Notes: a model not told the origin generated them from the letters alone. DNA of 5,259 nt from CADCTB01 sp038231955 (GCA_038231955.1 JBBSIS010000219.1:1-5259), one strand, 5' to 3'. Shown: positions 1-5,259, counted from the first letter of the stretch. Made by a program: numbers and translations.

Positions 1-256
1 CCAGCGTCGGCAGCACCGCGGCCATGCCCACCAGCGTCTCGGCCATGTCGGCGCGCAGGAACGGCTCGCCGCCGGTGACGCCGAGCGAGGAGCACCCGAG
101 CTCCGCGGCCTGGCGGGCCACCGTGACCATGGCCTGAGACGACAGGGCCCGTCGTGGCGACGACGGCGCCGAGTCGGTGAGGCAGTAGGTGCAGGCCATG
201 TTGCAGTGGTAGTTGCTGTACATCCACACCCGCTTGTCGGCTGACTGCTCGCTCAT
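1..256 (-). CDS. Radical SAM enzyme, N-terminal fragment (runs off the left edge)
   Basis: Only the first 85 codons are visible, and the gene continues beyond base 1. Residues 18-25 read CNMACTYC, the CX3CX2C signature that binds the [4Fe-4S] cluster cleaving S-adenosylmethionine in radical SAM enzymes. Residues 62-66 read GGEPF, the GGE-type SAM-binding motif. The cluster motif sits very near the N-terminus, just after a YSNYH stretch, so there is no N-terminal accessory domain. The ATG at 256 overlaps the stop of the upstream AhpD-like gene (ATGA), and a GAGGG ribosome-binding site lies 6 bases before it, which fixes the start. The C-terminal part that would show a SPASM or other auxiliary domain is outside the window, so substrate and reaction cannot be named. 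Its coupling to a sigma/anti-sigma/thiol-oxidoreductase operon suggests stress-induced expression, which is inference. The superfamily call is firm. Confidence 0.9.
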   Translation of the reverse strand, partial: MSEQSADKRVWMYSNYHCNMACTYCLTDSAPSSPRRALSSQAMVTVARQAAELGCSSLGVTGGEPFLRADMAETLVGMAAVLPTL

Positions 257-879
257 GAAAGGCCCTCGGCGACCAGCCGGACCGTCACCTCCGGCGAGGT
301 GGGCAGGTCGAGCGCGGTGCAGAAGCGGTTGAGCAGCAGAGTGGTGGCTCCCAGCAGGGTCAGCTCCACGACCTCGTGGTCGGCGTAGGCGCCCTGGAGG
401 CTGGCCTTGATGTCCTCGCCCACGGTACCCGTCCCGACCAGGGCGTCACACCAGCCGATGACCGCCCGCTCGGCCCGGTCGGGAAACGTCGCCTCCACCG
501 CCAGTTCGCCACGCAGGGCCCGCACCTCGGCGACGGAGAGCCCGACGTCGCGGGCGACCACGGTGTGGGCCTCGACGCAGTACCGGCACGACGCCCGCGC
601 CGAGGTGCGCAGGATCACGATCTCCTTGAGGCGGGCCGGGATACACGAGGGCCCCAGAACGCGGCCGAGGAACGGCGCGGTGGCCTCGAGCAGCTCGGGG
701 ACCTGGGCCAGCGCGGCGATGATCGGCCCGGGATCGCCGTCGGCGAAGTACGGGCGGGCCAGCAGGGGGGCCTGGTCCGCCTCGATGAGGGTCACCAGCG
801 GCCCCCGGCGCCCGCCGGTGGCGGCGTCCGTCTCGGCGCGGTCCCCGGTGGGGATGATCGTGGTCGGCGGGTCTGTCAT
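253..879 (-). CDS. AhpD-like / carboxymuconolactone decarboxylase family protein
   Basis: This 208-residue protein has the CMD/AhpD core. Residues 98-105 read CRYCVEAH, and Glu86 precedes the first Cys by 12 residues. The spacing E86-C98-C101-H105 equals that of the catalytic Glu118, Cys130, Cys133 and His137 of mycobacterial AhpD, a disulfide reductase supporting peroxiredoxin AhpC. The position of AhpD His132 is Tyr100 here. A thiol-based peroxidase or reductase role in the cytosol is therefore more likely than aromatic-ring catabolism, but the substrate is unknown. Residues 1-25 are polar and probably disordered. No signal peptide is seen. The ATG at 879 overlaps the anti-sigma stop (ATGA) and has only a weak ribosome-binding site, which points to translational coupling. 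The frame stays open far upstream into the anti-sigma gene, but that extension is low-complexity Arg/Gly/Pro shadow sequence and is not coding. The stop overlaps the radical SAM start. Confidence 0.88.
   Translation of the reverse strand: MTDPPTTIIPTGDRAETDAATGGRRGPLVTLIEADQAPLLARPYFADGDPGPIIAALAQVPELLEATAPFLGRVLGPSCIPARLKEIVILRTSARASCRYCVEAHTVVARDVGLSVAEVRALRGELAVEATFPDRAERAVIGWCDALVGTGTVGEDIKASLQGAYADHEVVELTLLGATTLLLNRFCTALDLPTSPEVTVRLVAEGLS
263..267 (-). promoter_or_regulatory. Ribosome-binding site of the radical SAM gene
   Basis: The minus strand reads GAGGG, then six bases, then the ATG at 256. It lies inside the last codons of the AhpD-like gene. It supports the ATGA-overlapping start and shows that the radical SAM gene can recruit ribosomes itself as well as by coupling. 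Confidence 0.6.
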
Positions 880-1538
880 GCCGGCACCACGGGGCTGGTC
901 CCTCGCGCCGCGGCCCAGGCGAGGAGGCGTCCCGCTGGAAGGTCGGCGACGACCAGGATGTTGTCGGGACCACTGAGACAGACGACGGTCATCGACGCCC
1001 GCCGGGCGACCCAGGGGGTGTCGGGCCCGCCCAGATGGCGACCTCCGGGCGGCATGTCGAAAGGCGCGGCGGAGCGGGCGACCATCACGGGCTGGCCGTC
1101 GAGGGAATCGCGGGACAGGGCGATCTCCTGGCCGTCGGCCAATACCGCAGAGGGCGGCGTCCGGCCACCGGCCGCCCGGACCACGGCGGCCACGGATGCC
1201 ACGGATGCCTGATCCGGCGCTCCGCGGCCGCCGCTGGCCCAGACCAGCCCGCCGACGAGGGCGACGACGGCCACGACCGTGGCGGCACTGCGGCCGCGGC
1301 GGCGTGGGCTGCGGACCGGCGGTGGTGGAGCTGCTCCGACGCTCATCCGCACCCGGTCCCGCAGCGATGCCGGCGCCAGCTCCCGCATGGCTTCGGCCAG
1401 GGCGCGGCCGCGGCGGGCCTCGCGCACAGCCTGCCAGCACCGGTCGCAGTCGAGGAGGTGGGCTTCGACCGCTTCTACCTCGGCCGGGTCCAGGTCGGCG
1501 TCGAGATACGCGGCCAGGCGGGGATCCTCATGGACCAC
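876..1538 (-). CDS. Membrane-anchored zinc-type (ZAS/zf-HC2) anti-sigma factor
   Basis: This 220-residue protein probably holds the ECF sigma factor encoded just upstream inactive at the membrane. Residues 8-35 (from LAAYLDADLDP onward) form the typical anti-sigma domain, with His27, Cys31 and Cys34 giving the HxxxCxxC zinc motif. A Pro/Arg-rich stretch (about 71-83) leads into one hydrophobic segment at about 84-102, followed by a roughly 118-residue C-terminal domain. This predicts a cytoplasmic N-terminus and an extracytoplasmic sensor. The C-terminal domain has a single Cys187 and no family that I recognise. The start is a GTG at 1538 with a GGGAGGG ribosome-binding site 8 bases upstream, and it overlaps the sigma gene by 11 bases. 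The longer open frame toward 1763 is out-of-frame reading of the sigma gene. Its stop overlaps the next start (ATGA). Release could occur by zinc/thiol oxidation or by regulated proteolysis, and the sequence does not decide. Confidence 0.88.
   Translation of the reverse strand: MVHEDPRLAAYLDADLDPAEVEAVEAHLLDCDRCWQAVREARRGRALAEAMRELAPASLRDRVRMSVGAAPPPPVRSPRRRGRSAATVVAVVALVGGLVWASGGRGAPDQASVASVAAVVRAAGGRTPPSAVLADGQEIALSRDSLDGQPVMVARSAAPFDMPPGGRHLGGPDTPWVARRASMTVVCLSGPDNILVVADLPAGRLLAWAAARGTSPVVPA
1192..1209 (-). repeat. 9-bp tandem duplication in the anti-sigma gene
   Basis: The plus-strand unit acggatgcc occurs twice in a row. In the anti-sigma protein it encodes a short Ala-Ser-Val duplication (about residues 111-117), just after the membrane segment. 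It keeps the frame and looks like simple slippage in a linker. No function is implied. Confidence 0.6.
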
Positions 1539-2043
1539 GGTGGAGGCCCTCCCGCTCGGCGAGAACCGCGAGCTGGCGCCGGCCCCGGTGGAGACGGGCC
1601 AGGATCGTCCCACGCGGCGAGCCTTCGATCTCTGCCGCCTCCCGGGCGGTGAGGCCGCCGATGTCGACCAGCACGATGGCCCGCCGCTGGGCTTCAGGCA
1701 GAGCGGCGAGGGCACGGGACACCGCCTGGCGCTCCACCGAGGCCATGGCCTCGCCACTGACATCGTCGGATGCCTCCTGCTCGTCGAGTTCGGAGTTGCC
1801 CATCAGCGTGACCGGGCGTCGGCGCGCCCGGCGCAGTTCTGATCTCGCCGTGTTCAGGCAGATGGTCACCAGCCACGACCGGACGTCGCCACGGCCCTGG
1901 TCGGCGAAGGCCCGCCAGGCTCGGGCGTAGGTCTCCTGCACGAGATCCTCGGCCTCCGCGGGATCCGAGCTCATGCGGCGGGCGACGCTCCACACCACAT
2001 CGAGGTGGGCCATGGTGGCGTCGAGGAAGGGCTGGTCGGTCAT
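1528..2043 (-). CDS. ECF-type RNA polymerase sigma factor
   Basis: This 171-residue protein has the two-domain layout and length of extracytoplasmic-function sigma factors. Region 2 spans about residues 6-75 and includes the diagnostic AEDLVQETYARAWRAF stretch (31-46), which contacts core polymerase and the -10 element. A linker rich in Asp, Glu and Ser follows (about 82-103). Region 4 spans about 107-160, with LPEAQRRAIVLVDIGGLT followed by a helix-turn-helix (131-158) that reads the -35 element. The ATG at 2043 fits the usual family N-terminus but has no good ribosome-binding site, so translation may be leaderless or weak. The frame stays open 57 codons upstream to a GTG at 2214, but that part uses CTA and other A/T-rich codons unlike the rest of the gene and aligns to no sigma region. 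The partner anti-sigma gene overlaps the 3' end by 11 bases. Autoregulation is likely by analogy, but I could not find a convincing GGAAC/GTC promoter. Confidence 0.92.
   Translation of the reverse strand: MTDQPFLDATMAHLDVVWSVARRMSSDPAEAEDLVQETYARAWRAFADQGRGDVRSWLVTICLNTARSELRRARRRPVTLMGNSELDEQEASDDVSGEAMASVERQAVSRALAALPEAQRRAIVLVDIGGLTAREAAEIEGSPRGTILARLHRGRRQLAVLAEREGLHRGP
1547..1553 (-). promoter_or_regulatory. Ribosome-binding site of the anti-sigma gene
   Basis: The minus strand reads GGGAGGG, 8 bases before the GTG at 1538 and inside the last codons of the sigma gene. This strong site decides the GTG start of the anti-sigma factor, because no ATG in that frame gives a plausible N-terminus. 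Confidence 0.7.
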
Positions 2044-2114
2044 GTCGGGTTCATGGGAAGGAGACGCCGGCGGGGCTGCTTTGATTGCATGACGAGGCGA
2101 GTTGTCCCCTAGTC

Positions 2115-2127
2115 CTAGCTTAGCTAG
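2115..2127. promoter_or_regulatory. CTAG-rich palindrome, possible operator or -10 region
   Basis: The sequence is a perfect inverted repeat, CTAGC-TTA-GCTAG. Further CTAG tetramers start at 2109, 2115 and 2124, a tetramer that is generally scarce in bacterial genomes. On the minus strand the centre contains TAAGCT (2122 to 2117), which fits a TANNNT -10 box about 75-80 bases upstream of the sigma ATG, but no matching -35 box is seen. It could be a repressor operator, a weak promoter core or chance. Confidence 0.3.
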
Positions 2128-2155
2128 CCGGGGGGACGTAGGGCATGTCTGCTGA

Positions 2156-2184
2156 GTGGAACTACGCTCGGCGAGAGCTTCCAC
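2156..2184 (-). terminator. Imperfect hairpin downstream of recD, possible terminator
   Basis: The outer arms gtggaa (2156-2161) and ttccac (2179-2184) pair over 6 bp. Inner arms gctc (2166-2169) and gagc (2175-2178) add 4 bp around a 5-base loop, with a one-sided 4-base bulge at 2162-2165. In the minus-strand transcript it lies about 37 bases after the recD stop. There is no U-tract after it, so it is not a classical intrinsic terminator. U-less terminators have been proposed in high-GC actinobacteria, so a terminator or mRNA-stabilising role is possible. It could also lie in the 5' leader of the sigma operon. Confidence 0.4.
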
Positions 2185-2185
2185 C

Positions 2186-2205
2186 AACGTGGGTTCGGCC
2201 ACATT
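2186..2205 (-). repeat. Short stem-loop directly after recD
   Basis: On the minus strand AATGTGG (2205-2199) can pair with CCACGTT (2192-2186) over 7 bp, including one G-U pair, around a 6-base loop. It starts about 16 bases after the recD stop and adjoins the hairpin at 2156-2184, so the two could form a tandem structure at the 3' end of the rec transcript. There is no U-tract. Confidence 0.35.
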
Positions 2206-2220
2206 CCTCCCCACCTGCGC

Positions 2221-4176
2221 TCAGTCCCCGATGGGGGACCAGAGGGCGTCGGCGAGGCCGGAGGCGCGGGCGATCGGGCGCATGACAGCGGCCCGGATGG
2301 CCGCCTCGGAAGCAACCAGGCTGAGATGACTCTGCGCCCGGGTGATGGCGGTGTACAGCAGCTCCCGGGTCAGGACCTGGGAGTTTGTCGCCGGCAGCAC
2401 GACGACCACCGAGCGAAACTGGGAGCCCTGGGCCTTGTGGATCGTCATGGCGTAGAGCGACTCGACCGACGCGAGACGCGTGGGGCGCACCTCGAGCACC
2501 TCGCCCCGCCGGTCGAACACAGCCCGAAGGCGGCCACCGCCGGAATCGATGACCACCCCGGTGTCCCCGTTGAACACCCCGAGGCCATAGTCGTTCTCGG
2601 TGACCAGAAGGGGCCGGCCCACATACCAGACACTTCCTCCGTAGCCGGGAATAGCCGACCGCAGCCAGCGTTCGATCTCCGTCCGCCACGCCGACGCCCC
2701 GCCTGGGCCACGACGGTGGGCGCACAGCACCTGCACGGCCCGCAGATGCTCGAGGGCGCCGATGCCATCTCCAGCACTGGCAGCAGCGACCACCGCCGTT
2801 GCGGCCTCGACCACTGCCTGGCGGACGCTTCCCAACGCCGCAGCTCGCCGCAGCTCGCCCGTGACGCCCGACTCGATCCAGGCGACGTCGCTGGCATCGG
2901 AGCGCAGGACACTCATGACTGCGTCAGGGTCGCCGCTGTCGACTGCATCCGCGGTGTCGGCGATGCCGCCACCGAAGCGATGGACCCGCCGGAGTACCAC
3001 GACCCCGTCGGCCACCGACGCGGCCGGGCCCGGGCCGGATGCCTCCACCGGGAACCCGACGACCTCCTCCAACTGGTTGCGGGCAGCAGGACGCAAGTGC
3101 AAGCCGTTCGCGGCCCGCCCGACGATGTCGCCCAGGACGGCGCCGGCCTCGACCGAGGCCAACTGGCGAGGGTCGCCGACGAGGACCACCCGCGCCGAGG
3201 CGCGAACGGCGACCAAGAGCCTGGCCATCATCGACAACGAGACCATCGAGGCCTCGTCCACGATCACTGCGGTGTGAACCAGTTGATTCCACGCATCGTG
3301 GCGGAAGCGGCTGCGGTTGCCCGCCTGCCACCCGAGCAGCCGGTGCAGGGTCGACGCGGTCGTGGCCAGCAACGCCATCCGCACGTCAGGGTCGACGTCG
3401 AGGGTGGCCGCCTCGGCGTGCACCGCCTCGGCCAGGCGAGCGGCGGCCTTGCCCGTGGGAGCGGCAAGAGCAACCCGGGGCGGAGGTAGCCCCAGGGCGG
3501 CAGCCTGGTCGTGGAGGAGGGCGAGGATGCGGGCCACCGTCGTCGTCTTGCCGGTACCGGGACCACCGGCCACGACTGAGAACCGGCGCAGGATGGCGGT
3601 GGCGGCCGCCAGTCGCTGGAGGTCATCGGGCCCGGTGTCGGGCCCATGGGCAAAGAGCCGGCGGAGGCCGCTGGCCAGAACATCCCCATTGACGGGAGGT
3701 GGCGGACCGTCGCTTCGTCGGAGCAGGTCGGCGATGACGGTCCGCTCGTGGCGCCAATACCGGTCGAGATACAGGCGGGTACCGATGAGCCGCAGAGGCC
3801 GGTCGGGCCCACCATCGGGCCCGATGGCGGTGAGCGGGCTGGCGGCGACCAGCGTCGCCCATGTTGTGGGCTCCGGCCACGGAAGGGCGCCGACGTCGAC
3901 CTCAATCGTCTCGTCGTCGGGAGCGACGGTGGTGGCCACGGTGGCGAGGTCGACGTACACGTGGCCGAATCGAACCGCCCGCACGGCCAGAGCTGCGCCC
4001 AGAAGGACGGCGTCATCTGCGCCTCCGGACAGGCGACCGAGGGTGAGGGCGGTATGGATGTCGGCGGCGTCGAGGATGGTGGCCTCAGAGAGGGTCCGCA
4101 GTGACCCCGCGGCGGCAATCGACGCCCGGACTCCGAATCGGTCCGAGGTTCCCAGTCCGGCCGGGCTGAGCGTCAC
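2221..4176 (-). CDS. recD: RecBCD helicase subunit RecD (exodeoxyribonuclease V alpha)
   Basis: RecD is the 5'-to-3' superfamily 1 helicase motor of the RecBCD double-strand-break resection complex. This 651-residue protein is complete, similar in size to E. coli RecD (about 608). After an N-terminal RecBC-interface region (about 1-180) the helicase motifs appear in order: Walker A GGPGTGKTTT (204-213), motif Ia AAPTGKAAARL (238-248), Walker B VDEAS (306-310), motif III GDPRQL (334-339), motif IV around LRRVHRFGG (395-403), motif V AMTIHKAQGSQF (576-587) and motif VI LLYTAITRAQ (606-615). No key residue is missing, so it should be an active ATPase. The GTG start at 4176 overlaps the recB stop (GTGA), implying coupled translation and balanced subunit supply. 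The same frame stays open upstream to 4755, but that is the shadow of recB. The ribosome-binding site is weak (GGGG, about 4 bases from the GTG). Confidence 0.95.
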   Translation of the reverse strand: MTLSPAGLGTSDRFGVRASIAAAGSLRTLSEATILDAADIHTALTLGRLSGGADDAVLLGAALAVRAVRFGHVYVDLATVATTVAPDDETIEVDVGALPWPEPTTWATLVAASPLTAIGPDGGPDRPLRLIGTRLYLDRYWRHERTVIADLLRRSDGPPPPVNGDVLASGLRRLFAHGPDTGPDDLQRLAAATAILRRFSVVAGGPGTGKTTTVARILALLHDQAAALGLPPPRVALAAPTGKAAARLAEAVHAEAATLDVDPDVRMALLATTASTLHRLLGWQAGNRSRFRHDAWNQLVHTAVIVDEASMVSLSMMARLLVAVRASARVVLVGDPRQLASVEAGAVLGDIVGRAANGLHLRPAARNQLEEVVGFPVEASGPGPAASVADGVVVLRRVHRFGGGIADTADAVDSGDPDAVMSVLRSDASDVAWIESGVTGELRRAAALGSVRQAVVEAATAVVAAASAGDGIGALEHLRAVQVLCAHRRGPGGASAWRTEIERWLRSAIPGYGGSVWYVGRPLLVTENDYGLGVFNGDTGVVIDSGGGRLRAVFDRRGEVLEVRPTRLASVESLYAMTIHKAQGSQFRSVVVVLPATNSQVLTRELLYTAITRAQSHLSLVASEAAIRAAVMRPIARASGLADALWSPIGD

Positions 4177-5259
4177 TGCGCCCCGCGATCCAGCAGGTCG
4201 GACAGGGCGGTGACGAACGTTGCCGGAGGATGCCAGGCGAAGACGCCACCGGGCTGTCCGTCGACGACGGCCACATCGGGCCCGGTCATGCCCCGCAGGA
4301 ACAGGTAGGCGGCCCCCCCGAGATGCCGGGCCGGGTCGTAGCCGGCCAACCGCCAGCGGAGGTAGCGATGCAGGGCCACCAGATACAGGGCAGCCTGCAG
4401 CGGGTAGTGCGCATCCGCCATGGCGACGGCCAGGGCATCGGGCCGGTAGTGCCACGCGGTGAGCGGTTCGCCACTCGGAGCCAGGCGATTGCTCTTGTAG
4501 TCGATGACGACGTGGCGGTCGCCGACCCGGGCCACGAGGTCGATGCTGCCGGTGAGGAAGCCCCGGACCTCCGCAGCGATCACCGGGTCGCGAAGTCGAA
4601 CGTGGTAGCCGGCGAGGGGGTCCTCCGCCGGCAGCTCGGCGGCGAAGACATCGGCCACTGCGTCCATGGTGACGGCGCCCACCGGGACGTCGCCGCCGGC
4701 CAGGGGGAGATCGAAGGACAGTTCGTCCAGTCGGTCCCCCCGATCGAGGTCGCACAGGCGGCTGCCCTCGAGACCTGGGCCGAGCGGAGTGGTGAGGGCG
4801 GCGGCCAGACCGGCGATCAGGACCTCCGTCTGGTCATCGAGCAGGCGACGGGCACCCGAAGTCCCTGCGGCCCGGCCCAATGCGCCGAGGAGATCGGCGT
4901 CGGTGAAGTCAGTGGACTCGAGGATCTCATGGACGAGGGTGCCGACCCGGGCCCCGCCGGGCAGCTCACCGAGGGGAAGAAGGCGGCCGGCCAGACCGGT
5001 GTCGTCCGGCGCGTCCACTCCGGAAGAGACGTCCGCTCCAAAAGAGACGTCAGCCCCAAAAGAGACGGGCTCGTCGATCTTGGCCTGCTCGCCGATCTCG
5101 GTGGCCTCCGTGGCCCCGGTCGAGGGTGGGACCGCCGCCCAGGCGTCATGGGCGGCCGCGGTAAGGCCGCTGTAGGAGGTTCTCCTCCAGTACGGATCAA
5201 AGCCGCGGTCGAACGTGCTGACACGAAGGTCGTCGGAGGCCACCGTCGGCGAATCGAAG
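4173..5259 (-). CDS. recB: RecBCD subunit RecB, C-terminal part with nuclease domain (5' end outside window)
   Basis: About 361 C-terminal residues are visible, and the frame remains open to the right edge, so the helicase motor lies outside. Residue numbers here count from the Val codon at 5243. WRRTSYSGL (19-27) matches the end of the RecB helicase module. A low-complexity linker (about 34-95) follows, then the nuclease domain. GTLVHE (101-106) gives the metal-binding His105, GSIDLV (232-237) gives Asp235, DYKSN (248-252) gives Asp248 and Lys250, and YPLQAALY (280-287) gives the conserved Gln/Tyr motif. These correspond to His956, Asp1067, Asp1080 and Lys1082 of E. coli RecB. The end, with HLGGAAYLFLRGM (307-319), also resembles E. 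coli. All nuclease residues are present, so both strand degradation and RecA-loading roles are plausible. It overlaps recD by 4 bases. The Val codon at 5243 is internal and not a start. Confidence 0.95.
   Translation of the reverse strand, partial: FDSPTVASDDLRVSTFDRGFDPYWRRTSYSGLTAAAHDAWAAVPPSTGATEATEIGEQAKIDEPVSFGADVSFGADVSSGVDAPDDTGLAGRLLPLGELPGGARVGTLVHEILESTDFTDADLLGALGRAAGTSGARRLLDDQTEVLIAGLAAALTTPLGPGLEGSRLCDLDRGDRLDELSFDLPLAGGDVPVGAVTMDAVADVFAAELPAEDPLAGYHVRLRDPVIAAEVRGFLTGSIDLVARVGDRHVVIDYKSNRLAPSGEPLTAWHYRPDALAVAMADAHYPLQAALYLVALHRYLRWRLAGYDPARHLGGAAYLFLRGMTGPDVAVVDGQPGGVFAWHPPATFVTALSDLLDRGAQ
5015..5068 (-). repeat. 18-bp tandem repeat, three units, in the RecB linker
   Basis: Three consecutive 18-bp units lie at 5015-5032, 5033-5050 and 5051-5068. 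Unit 2 (plus strand) is ccgctccaaaagagacgt, and units 1 and 3 differ from it by a few bases. In the RecB frame they encode a six-residue Ser-Phe-Gly-Ala-Asp-Val repeat (about residues 60-78 counted from 5243), with the copy nearest the nuclease domain diverged to Ser-Ser-Gly-Val-Asp-Ala. The array lies in the linker between the helicase and nuclease modules. Its AAAAGAGA core is less GC-rich than the flanking DNA. The unit is divisible by three, so copy-number change would preserve the frame. Confidence 0.85.

Larger units (their letters stand above)
2044..2220 (-). other. Intergenic region between recD and the sigma-factor operon
   Basis: This is the only intergenic stretch in the window, about 177 bp between the recD stop and the sigma ATG. 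It must carry the end of the rec transcript and, if the sigma operon is transcribed separately, its promoter. Two stem-loops (2156-2205) lie close to the recD end. A less GC-rich patch with three CTAG tetramers (2109-2127) lies nearer the sigma gene. No tRNA or convincing gene is visible. A 26-codon frame (2124-2204) starts with ATG directly against a GGGGAGGA and contains three Trp codons, but the spacing is too short for good initiation. No well-spaced ECF GGAAC/GTC or TTGACA/TATAAT promoter was found by eye. Confidence 0.7.

Noticed and set aside
880..1440. N-terminal extension of the AhpD-like frame by about 187 residues
   Set aside because: The extension is Arg/Gly/Pro-rich reading of the anti-sigma gene in another frame. 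The ATG at 879 with the ATGA overlap is the natural start.
376..1930. Several long plus-strand open frames antisense to the left-hand operon
   Set aside because: Their translations are Arg/Gly/Pro/Ala-rich with no motif, and they mirror the high-GC third positions of the minus-strand genes. They are composition shadows.
2124..2204. 26-codon Trp-containing leader peptide as a real gene
   Set aside because: The ATG abuts the purine-rich ribosome-binding sequence, leaving too little spacing, and no trp-related gene or convincing attenuator follows. It is kept only as an alternative in the findings.
2837..2856. 10-bp direct duplication (gccgcagctc twice) in recD
   Set aside because: It lies in an Ala/Arg/Leu-rich helix-like coding segment, the frame is intact and two copies of a GC-rich 10-mer are readily explained by composition or slippage.
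2326..4213. Long plus-strand open frames opposite recD
   Set aside because: RecD shows all helicase motifs in order on the other strand. The antisense products are low-complexity with no recognisable domain.
4177..4755. N-terminal extension of RecD by 193 residues
   Set aside because: It overlaps the conserved nuclease domain of recB in a different frame and has no RecD-like sequence. The GTG at 4176 fits the operon junction.
1..5259. Mobile element, CRISPR array, phage-defence island or RNA gene
   Set aside because: No transposase or integrase motifs, no regularly spaced direct repeats with unique spacers, and no tRNA or rRNA-like sequence were seen. RecBCD here looks like a housekeeping copy.

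Overview
This is a very GC-rich stretch with strong G/C preference at third codon positions. It carries a RecBCD operon next to an ECF sigma/zinc anti-sigma pair, which fits a high-GC actinobacterium. A placement such as Acidimicrobiia is only a guess. All six supported genes lie on the minus strand, so transcription runs from the right edge of the window to the left. The window begins inside recB and ends inside a radical SAM gene.

Right half (2221-5259): the C-terminal part of recB carries the end of the helicase module, a linker and the complete nuclease domain. A full-length recD follows, and its GTG start overlaps the recB stop (GTGA). These are two of the three subunits of the RecBCD helicase-nuclease. 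It resects double-strand breaks, loads RecA and degrades linear foreign DNA. recC would be expected further upstream, outside the window. The recB linker contains three in-frame copies of an 18-bp tandem repeat.

Middle (2044-2220): this is the only intergenic space, about 177 bp. From right to left it holds two adjacent stem-loops just after the recD stop, then a less GC-rich patch with three CTAG tetramers and a small perfect palindrome. It probably combines the 3' end of the rec operon with the promoter region of the next operon.

Left half (1-2043): a compact four-gene cluster follows, made of an ECF sigma factor, a membrane-anchored zinc-type (HxxxCxxC) anti-sigma factor, an AhpD/carboxymuconolactone-decarboxylase-like protein with a redox CxxC, and the start of a radical SAM enzyme. 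Each junction overlaps (11 bp, 4 bp, 4 bp), so the genes are very likely co-transcribed and translationally coupled. The inferred picture is an envelope or redox signal that releases the sigma factor, which then drives its own operon, including the thiol oxidoreductase-like protein and a radical SAM enzyme of unknown substrate. This cluster is the least explained part of the window. Nothing here is a clear mobile element, CRISPR array, tRNA or rRNA.
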